From NCBI GenBank assembly GCA_052324925.1, contig JBQPRE010000004.1: a stretch of 64,000 nt of DNA. One strand, written 5' to 3'. Source of the DNA: Flavimobilis sp052324925. GTDB lineage: Bacteria; Actinomycetota; Actinomycetes; Actinomycetales; Cellulomonadaceae. Positions 57,443 to 64,000 of the stretch are shown here, one piece after another. Position 1 is the first letter of the stretch; the number at the start of each line of letters is the position of its first letter. A program made the translations under genes and the position numbers. The notes under the pieces were generated by a model, which saw nothing but the letters and a program-made list of their open reading frames with translations, was not told the DNA's origin and did not search any database.

Positions 57443-58582
57443 ATGGACACGCAGCGTACAACCTCAGTCCCCGGTGACCGCCCCCGCGTCATGGTGCTCT
57501 TCGGAGGCCGCTCGGGTGAGCACTCCATCTCGTGCGCGACCGCCGCGGGCGTGCTGCGTGCGATCGACCGCCGCCGCTGGGAGCCCGTCCCCGTCGGCAT
57601 CACGCGCGCGGGCCAGTGGGTCGTCGCGGCCGACGACCCCGCGGCGTGGGAGATCACGGACGGTCACCTGCCCGAGGTCGAGGCCTCGCACGCGGACGTC
57701 GTCCTGCCCATGGCGACGCACGTCCGCGAGGTCCAGGTCCTCGCCCCCGGCGAGGTCCCGACGGCGCTCGGTGACGTCGACGTCGTCATGCCGCTCATCC
57801 ACGGCCCGTTCGGCGAGGACGGCACCCTTCAGGGCATGCTTGAGATGTCCGACGTCCGCTACGTCGGCGCGGGGGTCCTCGCGTCGGCGATCGGCATGGA
57901 CAAGCACTACATGAAGGTCGTCCTCGAGTCCGAGGGGCTTGCGGTCGCGCCCTACGTGGTCGTCCGCCCCGGGGCGTGGGAACGCGATCGTGCGGCGTTG
58001 CTCGAGCGCATCGACGAGCTGGGCCTGCCGCTGTTCGTCAAGCCGGCGCGTGCCGGTTCGAGCCTCGGGATCTCGCGGATCGACAACCTTGACGACCTGG
58101 ACGCGGCGATCGCGGTCGCACGCGAGCACGATCCCAAGGTGCTCGTCGAGCAGGGCATCGTCGGCCGCGAGATCGAGTGCGCGGTCCTCGGCGGTCGCGG
58201 GAGCGCGCGCCCGCGCGCCTCGCTCCCCGGCGAGGTCGTCGTCAACGAGAGCGACCGCACCTTCTACGACTTCGAGTCGAAGTACCTCGGTGAGGGCGAC
58301 GTCGATCTCGTGTGCCCGGCGAACCTCCCTGCGTCGGTCATCGCGGCCGTTCAGGACGTCGCGGTGCGGACGTTCGAGGCGCTCTCGGGGGAAGGGCTCT
58401 CGCGCGTCGACGTCTTCGTCACGCCTGATGAGCGTGTCATCGTCAACGAGATCAACACGATGCCCGGCTTCACGCCGATCTCGATGTACCCGCGCATGTG
58501 GCAGGAGTCGGGGCTCGCTTACGCCGAGCTCATCGACGAGCTGCTCACGCTCGCGCTCGAGAGGCCCACGGGTCTGCGCTGA
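57443..58582 (+). CDS. ddl: D-alanine--D-alanine ligase
   Basis: 379 residues, ATP-grasp ligase that makes the D-Ala-D-Ala end of peptidoglycan precursors. VMVLFGGRSGEHSISCATA, PLIHGPFGEDGTLQGMLEMSDVRYVGAGVLASAIGMDK, FVKPARAGSSLGISRI and VNEINTMPGFTPISMYP are the hallmark blocks. ATG 57443 is 8 nt after TAGGCT (57429-57434). With murA, plsC and gpsA nearby the region is an envelope-biosynthesis neighbourhood, though not one operon. Confidence 0.96.
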   Translation: MDTQRTTSVPGDRPRVMVLFGGRSGEHSISCATAAGVLRAIDRRRWEPVPVGITRAGQWVVAADDPAAWEITDGHLPEVEASHADVVLPMATHVREVQVLAPGEVPTALGDVDVVMPLIHGPFGEDGTLQGMLEMSDVRYVGAGVLASAIGMDKHYMKVVLESEGLAVAPYVVVRPGAWERDRAALLERIDELGLPLFVKPARAGSSLGISRIDNLDDLDAAIAVAREHDPKVLVEQGIVGREIECAVLGGRGSARPRASLPGEVVVNESDRTFYDFESKYLGEGDVDLVCPANLPASVIAAVQDVAVRTFEALSGEGLSRVDVFVTPDERVIVNEINTMPGFTPISMYPRMWQESGLAYAELIDELLTLALERPTGLR

Positions 58583-58624
58583 GCGATCTCGCGCCCGGGC
58601 GTGCGTCGCGCGTGCGGCGCCCGT

Positions 58625-59146
58625 TCAGTAGCAGTGACGCGTCTGCGGTGCGGCGGAGACCGCACGGTTGAGGTCGACGACAGCAGCGCCCGACGTCCCC
58701 GCGGGGATGCGCACCTCGACCGCTGGGACGCGGCCGTACGTCGTGAAGACCCAGTCGCCCGTCACGGGCTCCTCGACGACGATCCAGTCGACGCTCGCAC
58801 CCGTCGCGTCGACGATCGCCTGGCACTGCGTGGTCGTCGGCCCGGGAGGCTCCACACCGCACCGCAACGTCACGGCCGACGCGGTCGTGCCCCACGCCGC
58901 GGCGGCCTGGGCGGACGCCGTGATCTTCGGGAGCGCGCCGAGCGTGTCGGGCACCGCGAGCACGATCGACGCGCACACGGGATCCGTCGCGTGCGGGCCG
59001 GCCGTGAGCGAGATCGCCGGTGTGCAGGCTGCGAGCGGAAGGGCGAGCGCCCCCGCGGCGACGACAGCGCGCAGCGTGCGGGCACGGCGCGCACGGGAGG
59101 CGCCCGCAGCCGAGGGGTGGGACGCGAAGGGGACGACGAGGGGCAC
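58625..59146 (-). CDS. DUF3515 lipoprotein
   Basis: 173 residues. Signal peptide with lipobox LPLAAC (Cys about 41), then a domain with ATDPVCASIVLAVPDTLGAL and WGTTASAVTLRCGV and C-terminal VDLNRAVSAAPQTRHCY, typical of DUF3515. This family is regularly encoded between ddl and thiL in actinobacteria, which supports the call; function unknown. GTG start 6 nt after a TAGCGT box. Four Cys in the mature part could form two disulfides. Confidence 0.9.
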   Translation of the reverse strand: MPLVVPFASHPSAAGASRARRARTLRAVVAAGALALPLAACTPAISLTAGPHATDPVCASIVLAVPDTLGALPKITASAQAAAAWGTTASAVTLRCGVEPPGPTTTQCQAIVDATGASVDWIVVEEPVTGDWVFTTYGRVPAVEVRIPAGTSGAAVVDLNRAVSAAPQTRHCY

Positions 59147-59185
59147 GGCACCACGCTACCCGTCCCGCACGGTTAGGTTGGGCGC

Positions 59186-60274
59186 GTGACTTCTCAGATG
59201 GTGCCCTCGCCGCTGCCCGACACCCCGGAGCTTGTCGGGGACCTCTCCGAGTCCGCGCTCCTCGCTCGCTTCGTCCCGCTCCTCACAGCTCCCGCCGCGA
59301 TGCTCGTGGGGCCGGGGGACGACTGCGCGGTTCTTGCGGCTCCGGACGCGCGCGTCGTCGTGAGCACGGACGTCCTTGTCGAGGACGTCCACTTCCGCCG
59401 TGAGTGGTCGAGCGCGCAGGACGTCGGAAGGCGTGCGGCGGCCCAGAACCTGGCCGACGCCGCCGCGATCGGCGCTGTGCCCACGGGCCTGGTCGTCTCG
59501 CTCGTCCTCCCACGGGCGCTCCCCGTGGCGTGGGTCGAGGACCTGGCCCGCGGGCTCGACGACGGGTGCCGAGAGTGGGGCGCGGGCGTCGTCGGCGGGG
59601 ACCTGGCGAGCGGGGCTCAGGTCGTCATCGCGGTCACTGTCCTGGGTGATCTTGAGGGGCGTGCGCCCGTGCTGCGCTCGGGGGCGCGGCCGGGGGACGT
59701 CGTCGCGCACGCGGGCGTACGCGGACGGTCCGCGGCGGGCCTTGCGCTGCTCTCGCGCCAAGGCGCGCAGGGGGGAGCCGTCGCGGAGGATCCCGGGCCG
59801 GTCGGTGCAACGGTTCTCGCGGCCTTCCGCGCACCCAGCCCGCCGGTCGCGGCGGGGCGTGCCGCTGCGATCGCGGGGGCGACGGCCATGCTCGACGTCT
59901 CGGACGGGCTCGTGCGCGACGCGGGGCGCCTCGCAGAAGCGAGTGGAGTGCGGCTCGCGCTCGAGGACCCGGTTGACGTGTTTGCCGACGAGCTCGCCCT
60001 GCTCGCGCCGATCGCGCGGGCGCTCGACGTGGAGGCCGCGACCTGGGTGCTCACGGGAGGGGAGGACCACGGGATGCTTGCGACGTTCCCGCCCGACGTC
60101 GACCTGCCGGAAGGCTTCAGGGTGATCGGTCGGGTCGAAGCCCGTGAGGTCGACTCGGCGGGCGCCGATGTTCGGCAGAACGGCCGGACGAGCAGCAGCG
60201 CGGCGGTGACGGTCGCGGGCCGCACGGTCTCAGCCGGTGGCGGATGGGATCACTTCGCACCCGGGCGCGACTGA
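59186..60274 (+). CDS. thiL: thiamine-monophosphate kinase
   Basis: 362 residues; phosphorylates thiamine phosphate to thiamine diphosphate, the cofactor of IlvB. VGPGDDCAVL (GDD metal site), STDVLVEDVHFRREWSSAQDVGRRAAAQNLADAAAIGA, GVVGGDLASG and MLDVSDGLVRDAGRLAE are PurM-fold ThiL hallmarks, with LTGGEDHGML late. GTG start 6 nt after TAGGTT (59174-59179). Divergent from the DUF3515 gene, 39 bp apart. Confidence 0.95.
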   Translation: MTSQMVPSPLPDTPELVGDLSESALLARFVPLLTAPAAMLVGPGDDCAVLAAPDARVVVSTDVLVEDVHFRREWSSAQDVGRRAAAQNLADAAAIGAVPTGLVVSLVLPRALPVAWVEDLARGLDDGCREWGAGVVGGDLASGAQVVIAVTVLGDLEGRAPVLRSGARPGDVVAHAGVRGRSAAGLALLSRQGAQGGAVAEDPGPVGATVLAAFRAPSPPVAAGRAAAIAGATAMLDVSDGLVRDAGRLAEASGVRLALEDPVDVFADELALLAPIARALDVEAATWVLTGGEDHGMLATFPPDVDLPEGFRVIGRVEAREVDSAGADVRQNGRTSSSAAVTVAGRTVSAGGGWDHFAPGRD

Positions 60275-60326
60275 GCCGACGCCTCGTCGGTGCCTCGGAC
60301 GTTCACGCGCACCGGTGACAGCGACG

Positions 60327-60848
60327 TCAGCTGCCAGCGCGGACGTAGCGCACCTCGGTGAGGTGGGTTCCACCGAAGTCCTCGAGCCGCTCGACGCCGT
60401 CGGGTGCGAGGCCGTGACGGCGGTAGAAGTGGCGTGCACGCTCGTTGTCGGCGAAGACCCACAGCGAGAGTCTGACACCCGCGGGGACTTCGGCGAGGAG
60501 GGTACGCATGAGCTCGCGCGCAGCGCCCGTGCCCCAGGACTCGGGGGAGAGGTAGATCGCGTAGAGCTCGCGGTCACCGTCCTCGGCGTCCTCGTCGCGG
60601 GACGGGCCCAGCGTGGCGAAGCCGATCGCACGTCCTGCGGCCTCGGCGACCCATGTGTGGACCTCGGGGTTGGTGAGGTGCGACTGCCAGCCTTGTTCGC
60701 GAGCGTCGATATCGAGGGTGGCGAGGACCTCGTCCGGGACGATGCCCGCGTAGGCGCCGCGCCACGACGCGACATGGACGTGCGCCACCGCTGGCGCGTC
60801 GTCGAGGGTCGCGGTTCGGATCGTCAGTGCGTTCGTCTCCTCCACCAT
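60327..60848 (-). CDS. GNAT family N-acetyltransferase
   Basis: 173 residues. IRTATLDDAPAVAHVHVASWRGAYAGIVPDEVL is the usual N-terminus of the RimI-like/YjcF group, LYAIYLSPESWGTGAARELM the acetyl-CoA loop (glycines partly replaced) and NERARHFYRRHGLAPDG the C-terminal motif. Substrate unknown. Convergent with thiL, 52 bp apart. Start ATG 60848. Confidence 0.9.
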   Translation of the reverse strand: MVEETNALTIRTATLDDAPAVAHVHVASWRGAYAGIVPDEVLATLDIDAREQGWQSHLTNPEVHTWVAEAAGRAIGFATLGPSRDEDAEDGDRELYAIYLSPESWGTGAARELMRTLLAEVPAGVRLSLWVFADNERARHFYRRHGLAPDGVERLEDFGGTHLTEVRYVRAGS

Positions 60849-60974
60849 GTGTCAAGACTGCCACTGGAACAGTCATGGGTCTACCGCACGGCGGCAAAGT
60901 CGACGCCCCGTTCACCACGCGGTGGTGCGTTGTCCGTCAAACTTCGACGTCATCCGTCTGTGCGCACACGCACA

Positions 60975-61005
60975 AGAGCCCGCATCCGTGAGGGATGCGG
61001 GCTCT
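60975..61005 (-). terminator. rpmB terminator
   Basis: A perfect 13-bp stem AGAGCCCGCATCC with its complement, 14 nt after the rpmB stop on the minus strand. Confidence 0.82.
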
Positions 61006-61019
61006 CTAGGTGCCGAGGA

Positions 61020-61211
61020 TCAGGCGGGGCGCTGAACCTTGCCGGCCTTGAGGCATGAGGTGCACACGTTCACGCGCTTGGGCGTGCCGTTGACGATCGC
61101 ACGGATACGCTGGATGTTCGGGTTCCAGCGGCGCTTGGTGCGCACGTGCGAGTGCGAGATGGAGTGCCCGAAGCTCGGACCCTTGGCGCAGACGTCGCAG
61201 TTGGCGGCCAC
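61020..61211 (-). CDS. rpmB: 50S ribosomal protein L28, zinc-binding form
   Basis: 63 residues from GTG 61211, with AGGAGAG 4-5 nt upstream. CDVCAKGPSFGHSISHSHVRTKRRWNPNIQ and VNVCTSCLKAGKV match L28; Cys5, Cys8, Cys50 and Cys53 keep both CxxC zinc knuckles (C+ form). Zinc-free paralogues replace such proteins under zinc starvation in actinobacteria, so this should be the zinc-replete version. The location next to DAK2 and recG is conserved in many bacteria. A long leader with three hairpins precedes it. Confidence 0.96.
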   Translation of the reverse strand: MAANCDVCAKGPSFGHSISHSHVRTKRRWNPNIQRIRAIVNGTPKRVNVCTSCLKAGKVQRPA

Positions 61212-61240
61212 TGTCTCTCCTGAAATAGTCGATCGTGCGT

Positions 61241-61355
61241 GCCGCGCGAACGCGGCCGAGTCTGAAGTCGAGGTGGACCAGGACATGACCCCCTCACAGA
61301 CGTGAGGTGCGTGGGCCGGTGTCGATCACACCACCGAGCCCGGGTCGTCCCGGGC
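61241..61355 (-). other. structured 5' leader of rpmB
   Basis: On the minus strand three perfect hairpins follow one another: GCCCGGG-ACGA-CCCGGGC (61355-61338), CCTCAC-GTCT-GTGAGG (61307-61292) and GCCGCG-TTCG-CGCGGC (61256-61241), the last with a UUCG loop. They fill the space between the likely promoter and the ribosome binding site. Together with the start this is a leader of about 145 nt. Autoregulation by L28 or another ligand is conceivable. Confidence 0.55.
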
Positions 61356-61364
61356 AACCTGAAC

Positions 61365-61394
61365 AGCGTACCTGATCGCTGGCGTCAGGCCCAA
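61365..61394 (-). promoter_or_regulatory. rpmB promoter
   Basis: On the minus strand TTGGGC (61394-61389) and TACGCT (61370-61365) are 18 bp apart. The start point would be near 61358, about 147 nt upstream of the rpmB GTG. Confidence 0.6.
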
Positions 61395-61552
61395 ACACGA
61401 ACGCCGACACGTCCTGTGGCGTGCGTCTCGCCGGTTGTCGGTGCCGCCGCGTACCGTGGACGCGACCTGACCGACGCACCCGCCGCACCGAAGGTCACGT
61501 GAGCATCGTGGCACGTGACGCCGCCCGCCCCGAGCACCGAGGAGAACGCCCC

Positions 61553-63154
61553 GTGGATCCACGCTTCACCGCCGAGGTGGTCCGGGGCTGGGCTGAACGT
61601 GCGGTCGGTGCCCTCGAGCGCGCGCGCGAGCAGATCGACGCCGCGAACGTCTTTCCCGTGGCGGACTCGGACACGGGAACGAACATGCTCCTCACCCTCG
61701 TCGCTGCGCGTCGTGCGATCGACGACGGCGAGGAGGACACGGCGGGTGCCCTCGCCGACCTCGCGCGCGGGGCGCTCCTCGCGGCGCGCGGCAACTCCGG
61801 GATCATCCTCTCGGAGTTCCTCCGCGGGCTTGCGGTCGGCGTCGACGAACGGCGGTCCAGGCCGGCGCAGCCCGGTGCGGCTGGTCGCCGGGACGACGAG
61901 GGCTCGGTGCTCGCGGCTGCGCTGGGGGCGGGAGCGCACGCGGCGCGTGCCGCGGTGGCGCGACCGGCTCCCGGAACGATCCTCACGGCCGCTGATGCCG
62001 CAGCCGAGGCCGCCGCGGGCACGGCCCGCGCGGGTGCGGACGTCGTCGAGGTCATGCACGCGGCCGTCGCGGGCGCGCGGCTGGCGGTCCTCGGCTCTCC
62101 CGACGAGCTCGACATCCTCGCCCGCCACGGCGTCCTCGACGCGGGGGCCTTCGGGTTCACGCTCGTGCTCGCGGCCCTGCACGACGCTCTGACCGTGCCC
62201 GACGCCCCGTCGCCGCTCGCCGCCATGACCGGCCCGGCCACGGAGTGCTCGACCCACGCGTTCCCCGTCGACCTTCCCGTCGACCTGGCCGCGTCCGGAG
62301 GGGCGCGGCGGCACAGCGAGCCGCACCCCGGACACGGCGTAGCCGCGGGGGAGCCCGACGGCGCGTTCGAGGTCATGTACGTCGTCGAGGCCGACGCGGA
62401 CGGAGGCGACATCGCCGACGGCCTGCGCGCACGGCTGCGGGCCGTCGGCGAGTCCGTCGTCGTCGTCGGAGGCGAGGGCGTCTGGCAGGCACACGTCCAC
62501 ACCGACGCTCCCGCCGAGGCGCTCGCCGCGGCCGACGGCGCAGGCCTGCGTCAGGTGTGCGTGCGCTCGCTCGTCGTGCCCCCCGGCCCCGTCGGCGTCG
62601 TCGCAGGTGTGCGCAGCCCCGGGCTGCTCGCCGACGCGGCGAGCACGGGTGCCGTCGTCCTCGCCCGCACCGACCGGCCGTGGACGCCGTCGGAGCTCGT
62701 CCGCGTCCTTGAGGACACGGGGCGCGCCCACGTCGTCACCGTCCTCCGGTCGGACTCGGTCGCGACGCTGCGCCGGACGCTCCACCGCATGCCGTCGGTC
62801 ACGGTCGAGGCGATCGTCGTGCCCGACGACCTTCACGTCGTCGCGGCCCTCACGGCGCGCGAGGAGTCTCTCGGGCGCAACGGTGACGAGGCTCGTGCGC
62901 TCGAGGCCATGCGCGCGGCCATCGCGGCGCTGCGCTGGTGCAGCCTCGACGTCCGCACGGAGTCGGTTCCCGACGCTCTCGCGAGCCTGGGGACCCCGGA
63001 CGGGGCCGGGCTCGCCATGGTGCTCGCGGGCGGCGCCGTTCCTGCTGCAGCCCTCGCCGAGTGCCGGAGCCTGCTCGACGACGCGTTCGGCTGCGAGGTC
63101 GTCGAGCTCCCCTCGGGACGCGACGACGCCGTGCTCCGAGTGGGGCTCCTGTGA
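61553..63154 (+). CDS. DAK2-domain protein (fatty acid kinase FakA/YloV-like)
   Basis: 533 residues from GTG 61553, with GGAG 8 nt upstream; GTG 61499 is an alternative. The DAK2 kinase domain has NVFPVADSDTGTNM (33-46, Asp metal ligands), AARGNSGIILSEFLRG and HGVLDAGAFGFTLVL; a middle segment and a C-terminal EDD-like domain follow. In Firmicutes the homologue FakA phosphorylates fatty acids bound to FakB; whether it does so here is unknown. Position between rpmB and recG is conserved. The stop overlaps the recG start (GTGA). The 341-bp gap before it holds the rpmB leader and promoter. Confidence 0.88.
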   Translation: MDPRFTAEVVRGWAERAVGALERAREQIDAANVFPVADSDTGTNMLLTLVAARRAIDDGEEDTAGALADLARGALLAARGNSGIILSEFLRGLAVGVDERRSRPAQPGAAGRRDDEGSVLAAALGAGAHAARAAVARPAPGTILTAADAAAEAAAGTARAGADVVEVMHAAVAGARLAVLGSPDELDILARHGVLDAGAFGFTLVLAALHDALTVPDAPSPLAAMTGPATECSTHAFPVDLPVDLAASGGARRHSEPHPGHGVAAGEPDGAFEVMYVVEADADGGDIADGLRARLRAVGESVVVVGGEGVWQAHVHTDAPAEALAAADGAGLRQVCVRSLVVPPGPVGVVAGVRSPGLLADAASTGAVVLARTDRPWTPSELVRVLEDTGRAHVVTVLRSDSVATLRRTLHRMPSVTVEAIVVPDDLHVVAALTAREESLGRNGDEARALEAMRAAIAALRWCSLDVRTESVPDALASLGTPDGAGLAMVLAGGAVPAAALAECRSLLDDAFGCEVVELPSGRDDAVLRVGLL

Positions 63155-64000
63155 GCGACCTCGCAGTTCCCGCCGACGCATCAGGCCTCGACGCGCCCCT
63201 CGAACGAGTGCTGGGCGCACCGACAGCCAAGGGCCTCGCGACGCTCGGCCTCGCAACCGTCGGCGACCTGCTGCGGCACTACCCGCGTCGCTACGTCGAG
63301 CCAGGGGAGCGCACAGAGATCGGCGACCTCGAGGTCGGTGCGCACGTCACGGTCGTCGCCCAGGTGGAGCGGGCCACGGTCCGCACCATGCGGGCGAGGT
63401 CGGGCGCGATCCTCAACGTCGTCGTCACCGACGGCACCGACCGCCTCGACCTGTCGTTCTTCGCGCGGCACGCGGGCGCGCTGCGCACGCACGAGGCGCG
63501 GCTCGTGCCGGGCCGGCTCGCGCAGTTCTCCGGAACCGTGAGCGAGTACCGCGGCACCCTGCAGCTCACCCACCCGGACTACGAGGTGATCGACGACCCC
63601 GAGGGCCTCGACACCATGCCGCCGACCCCGATCTACCCGGCGACCGCACAGATGCCGTCGTGGAAGACCTCACGTGCGGTGCGCGCGGTCCTGCCCGCGC
63701 TCGACGATGATCTGCCCGAGCCCGCGCCTCTCGAGATGCGCGCACGCAGGGGGCTCATGTCGCTGCCCGACGCGATCCGAGCGGTCCACACGCCCGCAAC
63801 CGTCGCCGACGCCTACCGGGCGCACCGCACGCTTCGTTTCGAGGAAGCGCTCGTCCTGCAGACCGAGCTCGCCCGGCGCCGTCACGCGGCGCTCGTGCAG
63901 TCCGCTGTGCCACGGCCCCGCACCGAGGGTCCCTCGCTTCTCGCTGACCTCGACACGCGACTGCCGTTCGACCTCACCGCGGGCCAGGCGGCGGTCGGCG
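63151..64000 (+). CDS. recG: ATP-dependent DNA helicase RecG, N-terminal part
   Basis: The frame opens with GTG 63151, overlapping the DAK2 stop, and runs off the window after 283 codons. TVGDLLRHYPRRYVEPGERTEIGDLEVGAHVTVVAQV is the start of the RecG wedge (OB-fold) domain, SGTVSEYRGTLQLTHPDYEV its end, and LPFDLTAGQAAVG is the Q-motif region just before Walker A. RecG remodels stalled replication forks. The helicase motors lie beyond the window edge, so intactness cannot be judged. Confidence 0.94.
   Translation, partial: MSDLAVPADASGLDAPLERVLGAPTAKGLATLGLATVGDLLRHYPRRYVEPGERTEIGDLEVGAHVTVVAQVERATVRTMRARSGAILNVVVTDGTDRLDLSFFARHAGALRTHEARLVPGRLAQFSGTVSEYRGTLQLTHPDYEVIDDPEGLDTMPPTPIYPATAQMPSWKTSRAVRAVLPALDDDLPEPAPLEMRARRGLMSLPDAIRAVHTPATVADAYRAHRTLRFEEALVLQTELARRRHAALVQSAVPRPRTEGPSLLADLDTRLPFDLTAGQAAVG

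Overview
The window is about 64 kb of GC-rich chromosome from an actinobacterium, most likely a flagellated member of the Micrococcales near Sanguibacter/Cellulomonas. I infer this from GatCAB-dependent tRNA-Gln charging, an NdgR/LtbR-type IclR regulator divergent from leuCD, citramalate-type isoleucine synthesis, many genes that start 6-8 nt after a TANNNT -10 box (leaderless transcripts), DUF3515/DUF6318/DUF3516 families and a chemoreceptor. No insertion sequence, phage, CRISPR array or plasmid feature was found; nearly everything reads as core chromosome.

Layout. 1-120: 3' end of a 5S rRNA and its terminator. 0.2-1.8 kb: two exported proteins on the minus strand. 1.9-6.4 kb: gatC-gatA-gatB, a GNAT acetyltransferase and a pterin-4a-carbinolamine dehydratase. 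6.5-21.9 kb: a branched-chain amino acid region with two unlike ilvD genes in tandem, ilvB-ilvN-ilvC behind a leader-peptide attenuator, leuB, ilvE, and cimA behind a second leader-peptide attenuator, then a lipoate ligase family protein. 22-36 kb: accessory and housekeeping genes: a membrane protein with an Xre regulator and three palindromic operators, a YggS-type PLP protein, DUF6328, DUF2079, YccF, an epimerase, a YbaK deacylase, an SOS-box-controlled DUF222/HNH protein, a Ski2-like helicase, a DUF488 protein and two poorly known proteins.

36-43 kb is a signalling island: a chemoreceptor, then a minus-strand operon of response regulator, membrane-anchored HEAT-repeat protein and processive family-2 glycosyltransferase, divergent from a MASE1-type histidine kinase. 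It is the best candidate here for an undescribed system (signal-controlled polysaccharide synthesis). 43-49.5 kb: aldo/keto reductase, sugar O-acetyltransferase, methyltransferase, FAH-family protein, gltX, a HAD phosphatase, one tRNA-Gln(CTG) and two identical tRNA-Glu(CTC). 49.6-52.7 kb: the IclR regulator and leuC-leuD. 52.8-64 kb: envelope and housekeeping genes murA, plsC, gpsA, a trans-sulfuration enzyme, ddl, a DUF3515 lipoprotein, thiL, a GNAT, rpmB with a long structured 5' leader, a DAK2-domain protein and the start of recG.

How they work together. ilvB/N, ilvC, ilvD (two), ilvE, leuB, leuC, leuD and cimA give most of Val/Leu/Ile synthesis from pyruvate; leuA and ilvA are not in the window. 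Control appears to come from two translation-coupled attenuators (ilvB, cimA) and from the IclR regulator, with related inverted repeats at leuB and leuC. gltX, tRNA-Gln, tRNA-Glu and gatCAB together make up the indirect route to Gln-tRNA-Gln. All functional calls rest on reading protein motifs and gene context; no database search was run.
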